In this document: in pieces, positions 55,943 to 64,000 of the stretch
Position numbering within the stretch: position 1 is the first letter of the stretch
Layout of the letters: every line of letters starts with the position of its first letter
Assembly (NCBI RefSeq): GCF_004379255.2
Contig: NC_056033.1
Coordinates: forward strand, 36,730,719-36,794,718
From: Salvia splendens
Lineage: Eukaryota > Streptophyta > Magnoliopsida > Lamiales > Lamiaceae
Reading direction: 5' to 3'
DNA length: 64,000 nt
Notes under the pieces: model-generated
What the model saw: only the letters and a program-made list of their open reading frames with translations
The model's database searches: none
What the model was told of the DNA's origin: nothing
Position numbers and translations under genes: made by a program

Positions 55943-57512
55943 TATTACGCGTTAGATCTAAGGCATCAACGGATCAGATTGATTCTATAAAACTGGTTCC
56001 GTGTTGCATTATAGAAGGTGGTTGTATGCATTACAGGGTTATTATTGACATTTGACAGAAAAGTAACTGCCACATTTTGGTATCTGCGAATAATGCACCA
56101 CATGGTCACGAGTAATGCATATAATTGACTATATAATGCACAATATGTGAACTGCAATGCATACGAATAAGATGTACCATGTTATGATGTTTGGACACAC
56201 GTTTCTTGTTTCCCCTAAGGGTTTAATAAGCTTAGGGGCTAGGGTATAGTACGTAGACACGTAAGTAATCTTCACATGGTAACGAGTAATGGATATAATT
56301 GACTATATAATGCACAATTTGTGAACTGCAATGCATACGAACAAGATGTGCTGTGTTATGATGTTTGACACACGTTTCTTGTTTCCCCTAAGGGTTTAAT
56401 AAGCTTAGGGGCTAGGGTATAGTACGTACTCATTAATAACAAATTATAAAACGATACGAATAATTCACCAAATTGTCACGAGTAATGGATGTTATTAACT
56501 ATATAATGCACAATATGTGAACTGCAATGCATACGAATAAGATGTACCATGTTATGATGTTTGACACACGTTTCTTGTTTCCCCTAAGGGTTTAATAAGC
56601 TTAGGGGCTAGGGTATAGTACGTAGACATTACTAACAAATTGTTGTTATTGGAATATACGTATGTGCATTATTTGGTTTAGGTAGTGCATTATGTAGCTG
56701 TTAATTATCATTATCTCAGTATATTATGCATTATTAGAGGTATTGTGTATATGGGTTAATCAACGGATTGAAGATTACATACGTGCATTTAGTAATGTCT
56801 ACGTACTATACCCTAGCCCCTAAGCTTATTAAACTCTTAGGGGAAACAAGAAACGTGTGTCAAACATCATAACATGGTACATCTTATTCGTATGCATTGC
56901 AGTTCACATATTGTGCATTATATAGTTAATAACATCCATTACTCGTGACAATTTGGTGAATTATTCGTATCGTTTTATAATTTGTTATTAATGCGTACGT
57001 ATTATACCCTAGCCCCTAAGCTTATTAAACCCTTAGGGGAAACAAGAAACGTGTGTCAAACATCATAACACATCACATCTTGTTCGTATGCATTGCAGTT
57101 CACAAATTGTGCATTATATAGTCAATTATATCCATTACTCGTTACCATGTGAAGATTACATACATGTCTACGTACTATACCCTAGCCCCTAAGCTTATTA
57201 AACCCTTAGGGAAACAAGAAACGTGTGTCAAACATCATAACACAGCACATCTTGTTCGTATGCATTGCAGTTCACATATTGTGCATTATATAGGCAATTA
57301 TATGCATTACTCGTGAACATGTGGTGCATTATTCGTAGCGGTTTCCAGCCATTATTAGATTACTATTGTACCCTCATAATGCACAAAATAGGACAAATAA
57401 TGCAACACGGGATTAATTACCCAATGTTGATCTTGACCGTCCATTTCTCTAATCTAATGGCTGATATTAAGAAGGAAAAAGGAGGAAATATAGGAAAAGG
57501 AAATGAATACAT

Positions 57513-57516
<4 letters not shown>
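55892..57516. mobile_element. Foldback element B
   Basis: A large inverted repeat. The left arm (about 55970-56645) holds three roughly 175-195-bp units, each with TGAACTGCAATGCATACGAA, GTTATGATGTTT, ACACGTTTCTTG and CCCCTAAGGGTTTAATAAGC. The right arm (about 56786-57440) holds three units in the opposite direction. The loop is roughly 140 bp (56646-56785). The left terminus matches the right end of element A, and the right terminus matches the left end of element A. There is no coding capacity. It lies between two (TA)n tracts. Confidence 0.75.
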
Positions 57517-57554
<38 letters not shown>

Positions 57555-58953
57555 CTATTATTTACATTTCCACTCTTAAAGACCGAACTAGAGACCAAAT
57601 TAGGGCCCTTAGATCTAGATTTGAATGGATGAGATTAAACAATGTCTCATGAATTTTGCTACTTCATTATGTAAGCAATATACTTCAAATCAGGGGTATT
57701 TCGGTCAAATTACATCTAGGCTAAAAAAAATTCCATGCTGCTTCTCCTCATTCACGCCGCTCATCTTCTTTCTCATCTCTCTCGTTTTCTTCTTCTCCAA
57801 ATCGAAGAATACTTCTCCAAATCAAAGAATTCTTCTACAAATCGATGAATTTTCTTCCACAAAGCGACGAATCTTCTTCTTCAAAGCGACGCTCATCTTC
57901 TTCTCAAAATCAACTCTCACTTCTACAGCAAATCGACGCTCAAACGCTGCTTCTCTGCCAAAATCGACGACTCCACAACTTCCTCTTCTACAATCGACGA
58001 CATCTCAAGCTGATTCAAGTCGATTAACCACAGATTCAAAATGGTTGACACACGAAAGTCGTCGATCGATAGTCGTTGATTAACCACGGATTCAACATCT
58101 ATATCCGTCGATCTCAGCATCTCTATCTCTCTATCAGCCGACGTCCACATCTCCACGCGATTTGAAATAGTTGACACCAAATTCATCAATGGAAGGTGAA
58201 GGTTTATATTATATTGTTTTTCTGAACTTCCTATTTTGAAGTCTATGGCTAAAATTGCTTCGATTTACTGTTTCAGATGGACGCCGATTGCGTTCCGGCA
58301 AAACGTTATGCCTCATGTAATACACTGTATTGAAGTTTTATATTTTTCAAACTTCTACTTTACTTCATACTTTCTTACTTTGGTTTCTGATTTTTGCGTA
58401 ATTAGTTCATCAATCAGTGGGTAACAAGTTCAATTAGGGGTGAAATATAATCGTTTGCTGGTGGCTAATTCGCAACATCATTAGTATTACTTCAAGTCCA
58501 ATTTATGTCTTCATCATGTTTCCTGTTACTTCATTTTTCAGACTGTTCATAGTACTTCATTCGTACACTTTATTACTTCATTCATGTTGCATGTTACTTC
58601 ATTTGTACACTATATTACTTCAATCATGTTGCCTGTTACTTCATTTTTCAGATTGTTCATAGTACTTCATTAGTATACTTTATTACTTCATTCATGTTGC
58701 TTGTTACTTCATTCAATAGGTCTTGTTCCTCATATGTGCAAATCAGCATTATTATGTTGTTTGTTTTTGCTTCAAGAGAAATGCTATTGCTGTAATAGAC
58801 AATTCTGCAAACGGGATGACAATGACCTCACAATAAATTATGGTCACATTCCAGAAACATTGGTTTGTATTCTTCTCTTATGATTGAATTTTATAGCACA
58901 TACATATGAATACACATAACTATAAATGATATGTATTTGTTTTGTACATGCAG

Positions 58954-59319
58954 AGATCATACTTTTGTCACTTCCTCACCAATAATGGTCTCCATGCATA
59001 TTGTAAGCTCGTGTCCAACTCCAAAATGCAGAGATTGAAAATGCCATGGAGGATAACGTTGAAGATTGTGGAGTATTTCTAATGCGGCATATGGAAACGT
59101 ACAAGGGTGAGCGAGAAGGTTGCTGGAATTGTGACTTGAAGAAATTCGGGTGTGCTTCAGAGCTTTAGGGCTAAATATTGTTCGACGCTGATGTTAGCCG
59201 AAAACAGCCACGAAAGCTTCAACAACAAAATTGTTACAGCAGCGTATTACGAAGAGGAAAGCAAACACATTGAAATTGATGTTGAGAAAATGATTGCAAC
59301 ATATTTAAAGAAGAAATGA
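58954..59319 (+). pseudogene. Ulp1-like (C48) cysteine protease fragment
   Basis: Text resembling the C-terminal part of plant Ulp1/SENP-like proteases: MPWR, then NVEDCGVFLMRHMETYKGE (59053-59115), where DCGVF holds the catalytic Cys. Then come LKKFGCASEL and, in another frame, RAKYCSTLMLAENSH and IEIDVEKMIATYLKKK, ending in TGA at 59317. Two single-base shifts are inferred, one near 59053 and one in a T run at 59164-59166. A possible 3' splice site (TACATGCAG) precedes it. The His and Asp of the catalytic triad are not present in recognisable form, so it is a remnant. Ulp1 enzymes process or remove SUMO. Confidence 0.55.
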
Positions 59320-60230
59320 TCATTTTAGTAGATCAAATTTTGTATTCGACATACATCTGTTATGAGCATTGAATAAAGTACCACGCTTTCTAATGTTGTT
59401 CATTATTAGCCTATACTACTGCATTTGGTAACAGATTTAGTCCATTTCAGAAATCTTAGTTCATTTCAAAGATCTATTGACAAATGGAAAACATTTCATA
59501 TAAAGTAAGATTAATAATCTACTCCTACAATATATTTTGTCTATTCTCTTTAAGCTTGCAAAAAGTCTAAACAAATTCAAATTCAAAATGTAAATGAAGT
59601 AAGAAACTACATGATTGAAGTACAGAAGTAAGGGAATGAAGAACATAATTATCCGAATGAAGTAAATTTGGAACAGAACTACTTGAACTAAATAGAATAA
59701 CCAGCCTTAACATCGGATTTTCCTCTTTAAATGTTGTTCAATATTAGCCTGTAATACTGCATTGGGTACCATATTTAGTTCATTTCAGAGATCTTAGTTC
59801 ATTTTTGAGATCTATTGATTATTGATGAGTGAATGACAAATGGAAAATATATCAAAGTAAGACTAAGAAAAACATTATAATAAAGAAAAAATAAGTCATA
59901 TAAAAACACTTCAGTCTATTATCTTTAAGCTTGCAAAAAGTTTTAACAAATTCAAATTCAAAATGTAAATGAAGTAAGAAACTACAAGACTGAAGTACAG
60001 AAGTAAGAGAATGAAGAACAGAAATATCCGAATGAAGTAATAAAACAACCAGCTTCAACATCCAGAATTGATCCAATACTAGCTTCTTCATTATTGGTCG
60101 ATGAATATCCATCTTCAACCGCAGAATTTGTCGGTGTTTTTCCTACTCCATCTTCAACCGTAGAATTTGGACACTGCAGAAATGAAATATGCATAAAAGC
60201 ATTTGATGTCCTACTGGAATGGAATGAAGT

Positions 60231-60960
60231 AAAAACCTAGTTCAATGAAGTAATTATGTTTTTGAATGAAGTAATAAATCTATTGGAATAAATTATACTA
60301 TTGTTTACACTTAATAAAGTAAAAACCTAGCTCAATATATTACATGCTGGAATGAAGTAATAAACTTACTTGAATGAAGTAAAAATCAACTAAAATGAAG
60401 TAAAAACTAACTGGAATGAAGTAAAAACCTAGTTCAATGAATTCGAATGAAACATGTGTTAAATCATTTGAAAACCTACTGCATGCAATGAACTAAAAAC
60501 ATGTTTGAATGAAGTAACGACTCATTTAAATGAAGTAGTATTTAATGAAGTAAAAATCTGTTCATTTTCAATATATTACGTACTGGAATGAAGTAATAAA
60601 CTTACTTGAATGAAGTAAAAATCAACTGAAATGAAGTAAAAACTAACTGGAATGAAGTAAAAACCTAGTTCAATGAATTCGAATGAAACATGTGTTAAAT
60701 CATTTGAAAACCTACTGCATGCAATGAACTAAAAACCTGTTTGAATGAAGTAACGACTCATTTAAATGAAGTAAAATGGAATGAAGTAAATTTTGTTCAT
60801 TTCAATATATTACGTACTGGAATGAAGTAATGAACTTACTTGAATGAAGTAAAAACCAACTAGAATAAAGTAAAAACATTTTCATTTTAAATTTATTAGA
60901 TAATGAACTGAAGCAATAAACTTACTGTAATGAAATAAAAAACTACAAAAATGAAGTAAT
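60231..60960. repeat. Dense TGAAGTAA motif array in element C
   Basis: Dozens of short units of the type GGAATGAAGTAA.AAC, including a longer near-duplicate block (near 60350-60530 and 60580-60770) sharing GTTCAATGAATTCGAATGAA and AACCTACTGCATGCAATGAA. No coding capacity. Confidence 0.8.
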
Positions 60961-61412
60961 ACCTACTGGAAATAAATTACTTCATATTGATCTGTTTATT
61001 ACTAAAAGCGTGAAAAAATCAAATGAAACCTACTGGTGAAATAATTTACTAATGCTCTTCTTCTTCTTCTTCCTCCTCCTCCCAGTACTGCTAATATTAC
61101 TTCATTCAATCTGGTGATTACTTCATTCAGATAATCTATTACTTCATACTGATATATTTATTACTACAAACGTGAAAAAATAAAAAAATATACAAATTGT
61201 TAATATGAGTTTGCATGAAGAAGAGTGCCAATTGGTGTTTGTAGATCATCCATAATCAGAATTCTTCTATGAGATTCTGAAGGTAAGCTTGATAAGTAAT
61301 CGAAATTCTGATCTCACGAAGTAATCGGAATTCTGATCTCACGAAGTAATCGAAATTCTTCACGTTCGGCTTCATTGTGTAGATATCTCCAGCTTTATAT
61401 TCAGAGATGAAT

Positions 61413-61760
61413 CACGATTTGATGCAGATCGCAATTGTTGAATTGATGAAATTGCAAAACGATCGATGAAATTGATGAATTGATGCAGATAGTGAATTGA
61501 TGAAGGCGAGGGAGACGATGGAGATTTAAGGAGATTACATTAAGAAGATCGATGAAGATCGATGGAGATTGAAGAATTTGATGCAGATCCAGAATTTGAT
61601 GCAGATCACGATTGTTGAATTGATGAAATTGCAAAACGATCGATGAAATTGATGAATTGATGCAGATAGTGAATCGATGAAGGCGATGGAGGCGATGAAG
61701 GCGATGGAGACGATGGAGATTTAAGGAGATTACATGAAGAAAATCGATGGAGATTGAAGA
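61413..61760. repeat. About 188-bp duplication in element C
   Basis: TTGTTGAATTGATGAAATTG occurs near 61424 and 61612, each followed by CAAAACGATCGATGAAATTG and GATGGAGATTTAAGGAGATT. A 9- to 12-bp sub-repeat (GATGAAGGCGATGGAGGC type) is nested inside. A frame is open across it but its protein text is low-complexity. Confidence 0.8.
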
Positions 61761-61938
61761 AATCCGCAATCGAAGATTTGAGAAAGATGAAACACGTATT
61801 TTTGGAGAGTTAATAAATTGATTTCCTAAAATACCCTCAACAAGTTTTTTAAAATAAAATAATGAAATAATGGTAAATTAATCCTAACCACAAGATCTAG
61901 AAGATGGAGGGCCCTAATTTGGTCTCATATATATATAT

Positions 61939-62472
61939 AGGTGTTTGATCAAAACAAGTATCTCCTTAAACAAAGAAATGCAGACCGTTTTTCAGCCTTT
62001 GGATTTGATTAGATCATCTGTTTTTAAAAAGATCTGGCGGCTTAGTTAATTCCAGGTTTTTTTTTATTTTAATCAACTATAATACGGTAAGGTTAATTAA
62101 GTAATTATATATTTTTTGTTGGTTAATTGATCTCCTATAATCTAACAATCTATATTACCACTATCAAAGAATACACGTCAATTCTGGTTTATATCTATTT
62201 CAACTGCATCTTCTCCGTGATTCATCATTTGTAGCCATTCTTACCCCAAATTTGCAGTGTAATACTTCCAGAGTATTATTTTCAAGCGTCAAAAATATAT
62301 CATCATCGTTCGAAGAATAAATCTCCATTTGCGTTCCAGTTTAATCTGTTCAATTTGTGATTATATTTAATCATAGTTTGCAGTTTCCATACTGTAAAAA
62401 TGGAATCCGAAACTCTTCCTACTTCGCATGTAGATAATCAATCATACTCCGATGACGATGTTGGGAATGCAG
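61939..62472 (+). mobile_element. Left end of TIR element D and a possible first exon
   Basis: A new terminus, TAGGTGTTTGATCAAAACAA, begins at the (TA)n tract that ends element C. From 62400 an ATG opens a 73-bp frame (MESETLPTSHVDNQSYSDDD) that ends at a donor-like CAG/GTTATG at 62473. This acidic start is reminiscent of FAR1-type transposase-derived proteins, but nothing downstream confirms it. The right end of D was not found. Confidence 0.3.
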
Positions 62473-62479
62473 GTTATGG

Positions 62480-62930
62480 TCATTGTCTTCATTTTCATTT
62501 GTTCGCTATGCTCCGTTTCACATCTTTTAATCTGTTTATTTCTCCGTAGGCGTTTCCGTGAAACTTTGCAAATATATTATCTGATCGTTTTGTCCGATAT
62601 GCTTCTATTTGTGTATAGTATGACACATTTTCATATTTTATTTATTTTTAGTTCTGTGCCAATATATAAGCCTATTATGACCTAATATCATCCTACCCCC
62701 AATGTATGATGGTTTTTTTGTTAATATCCATCATACTATGTTGACGTTTTTGAGAATACTGTTATCGTCATATTTTTTTATTTTCATTAGGTTGCTATGC
62801 TACTCTTCATATTTTCTAATATGTTTATGTCGTCGTCATTGTTTGTGTGAATTTTTTCAAACGGTTTTTTTGAGCGTTTTTCTCACTATGCTTTGATTTT
62901 AGTATAGTATGACTCGTATAAGATAGTTGT
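62480..62930. repeat. Diverged tandem duplication
   Basis: The block from about 62480 (CATTTTCATTTGTTCGCTATGC ... GTATAGTATGACAC) is repeated with many changes from about 62770 (ATTTTCATTAGGTTGCTATGC ... GTATAGTATGACTC). Non-coding. Confidence 0.5.
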
Positions 62931-62995
62931 ATGAGTTGTATGCCACGATTTCCACATACACACTCTCCTCTCAACCAAAATCAACAAAAAAAACC

Positions 62996-63160
62996 ATGGC
63001 CTCCTCCGCCACCACCGTCGCCGGCGGCGAAAATCACCACCTCACAATCCAAAACATCAAGGTCCAGCAGCTCCCGCACCTCTTCCACACCCTCCCCTGC
63101 ATCCGCAGCCACCCAAACCCCCTCTGACTCCAACCCCTTCTTCCACCTCTCCTCCGAATT
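62996..63160 (+). pseudogene. 5' fragment of an unrecognised host-like gene, frameshifted
   Basis: ATG 62996 lies in a good plant start context (AAAACCATGGCC) after a CT/CA-rich leader (CACACTCTCCTCTCAACC). The frame encodes MASSATTVAGGENHHLTIQN and continues to HPNPL, then hits TGA at 63124. Removing one base there would let the frame run on through DSNPFFHLSSEFY, where a truncated MITE begins. Codon use is GC-rich at third positions, unlike the surroundings, as in a real coding exon. I do not recognise the family. The rest of the gene is absent. Confidence 0.45.
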
Positions 63161-63317
63161 CTATGGGGCGGCCGACGCGCCTTTAGGCGCGACGACCGGT
63201 GCCCTGCGCATCCTCGCACAAAACTCGCCGGAGGGCCTTCCGCCCCAAAAATGGCGTCCGCCTCGGGGCGGCGGCGGAATGGGGGCGGCCGGCGCGCCGC
63301 CCCTATAGTGGACACCC
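63161..63317. mobile_element. Truncated Harbinger-like GC-rich MITE
   Basis: The right end, reverse-complemented, reads GGGTGTCCACTATAGGGGCG and is followed by TTA (63318-63320), as for Harbinger elements. The left end retains only the inner part (CTATGGGGCGGCC); the outer ten bases are missing. The interior is very GC-rich (GGCGGCGGCGG, CCGGCGCGCCG). Confidence 0.55.
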
Positions 63318-63320
63318 TTA

Positions 63321-63713
63321 TATTAGACCATTAACTATTTTTTTAGGAAGTATTATATACATACATAATATTATAAAATAGTCTAATGGCCAAAAATATA
63401 CTACTGATTGTAGGCAAATTCAAATCTTTACCACTAACTTTAAATATAGTGAAATATAGGAGTATGAATTTTTAGCTTGCAGTCAATTTCTTATAAAATC
63501 AAATTTCACCTAAATTAAATTCAAGGTGGCATGTTATAACATCCAAAACTATGTCATTTTGGTCTGATGTGTGGCTTGTTCGTAACTCCTAACTAGACAA
63601 ATAATGCATCATTCTTAAAAAGTTACATAAAAAATCAAATTACATATGATAAGACTATCCAATTAATCTTTAAAATGGCATCATTTTAATGTGTTGACCC
63701 GTCAATTCAAAAA
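63321..63713. other. AT-rich intergenic DNA
   Basis: No gene or element structure is seen. Confidence 0.5.
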
Positions 63714-64000
63714 GAGGGAACATCTTTTTTGTTCCACGAACTTTAACAAAGTATCATTTTAGGTCCGTGAACTTTGAAAATATCATTTAAGGTCCACCAA
63801 CTATGAGTTAGTATCATTTGAAGTACTTTTTACTATTTCCAAGTTTTTATGGACGAAAATACCCTCAATACCTTAAAAGGTGTATATTTTTAATAAATTT
63901 ATTATATACTCATATTTTTTAAAAATATCTTTACAATATATTTTTGACAAATTTTCTAAATATAATTTGACCTTCAATATTATCATTTAATTTTGTGACA
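63714..64000. repeat. MITE-like repeat, copy 2
   Basis: Opens with the same GAGGGAACATCTTTTTTGTT as position 31 and continues with CCACGAACTTTAAC, GGTCCGTGAACTTTGAAAAT and GGTCCACCAACTATGAGTTA, a three-fold short internal repeat. It runs to the window edge, and the end is not determined. Confidence 0.45.

Larger units (their letters stand above)
57551..61926. mobile_element. TIR element C of the (TA)n-anchored chain, with Ulp1-like remnant
   Basis: The left end, after (TA)n, contains GACCAAATTAGGGCCCTTAG; the right end, reverse-complemented, contains GACCAAATTAGGGCCCTCCA. About 4.4 kb. The interior has a C48-protease-like fragment, a long array of TGAAGTAA motifs, and a 188-bp duplication. 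TTACTTCATT motifs on the left (58480-58710) and TGAAGTAA on the right (59580-60960) are mutually inverted. Ulp1-like genes inside Mutator-like elements are known in plants (the Kaonashi type), which makes a Mutator-like origin plausible; no transposase is visible. Confidence 0.5.

Noticed and set aside
57625..58083. 152-codon Ser/Thr/Lys-rich plus-strand ORF in element C as a secreted or membrane protein
   Set aside because: Its text comes from short repeats of TCTTCTCCAAATCGA and ends without any domain; the opposite strand is equally open. It may be a decayed captured exon, but this cannot be supported.
61401..61769. 122-codon minus-strand ORF rich in HRLHRLHRF
   Set aside because: A translation artefact of the GATGAAGGCGATGGAG repeat; low complexity and no start context.
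1..64000. tRNA, rRNA or organellar insertion
   Set aside because: I looked for tRNA-like cloverleaf text (GGTTCRANYCC with matching stems) and chloroplast- or mitochondrion-like genes. The only tRNA-related matches were retrotransposon primer-binding sites. A covariance-model scan was not possible here.

Overview
The window looks like a nuclear segment of a eudicot genome. Evidence: AT-rich intergenic DNA, short plant-type GT-AG introns, a plant-only WRKY gene, a plant heavy-metal-associated isoprenylated protein (HIPP) gene, and plant Ty1/copia, Ty3/gypsy, PIF/Harbinger, hAT and Stowaway-like elements. An asterid, perhaps Lamiales/Lamiaceae, is my guess from the general look of the repeats; nothing here proves it. 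Mobile DNA makes up well over half of the window. Only two host genes are convincing.

Layout. 1-2226: intergenic, MITE scraps. 2227-4243: PIF/Harbinger element with a nearly intact transposase. 5229-10650: a roughly 92-bp tandem repeat split by Copia-1 (5458-10585). 10693-15873: Copia-2, badly decayed. 17244-28202: an 11-kb Ty3/gypsy element of Tat type on the minus strand. Its LTRs are almost identical, it carries spliced genes running antisense to gag-pol, and a TMV-type leaky stop lies between gag-pro and pol. 28750-29619: WRKY group IIe gene (WRKY22-like, three exons, minus), with nested MITEs upstream. 32538-40106: Copia-3 (minus), with a hAT MITE in its leader. 42615-43900: HIPP gene (minus) with a 2-nt frameshift. 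44277-49442: Copia-4 (minus), sister family to Copia-2, inserted upstream of the HIPP gene and exactly at the edge of an older copia fragment (49446-50513). 50717-51619: deletion derivative of a Harbinger element. 51955-52156: Stowaway-like MITE. 52713-about 62470: a chain of TIR elements that meet at (TA)n tracts. One holds a spliced 62-residue AT-hook ORF, one is a large foldback palindrome, one holds a decayed Ulp1-like protease fragment. 62996-63317: a host-like gene fragment with a frameshift, abutting a truncated Harbinger-like MITE.

How it works together. The WRKY gene is the only clearly intact host gene; its near upstream region has W-box and G-box cores. The HIPP gene is recognisable but broken. 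Everything else is a stratified transposon landscape: element-in-element insertions give relative ages, with the gypsy element by far the youngest. Exact target-site duplications are visible for the gypsy element and three copia elements (one more is imperfect) and for two Harbinger elements, so boundaries are well supported. All sequence comparisons were made by eye.
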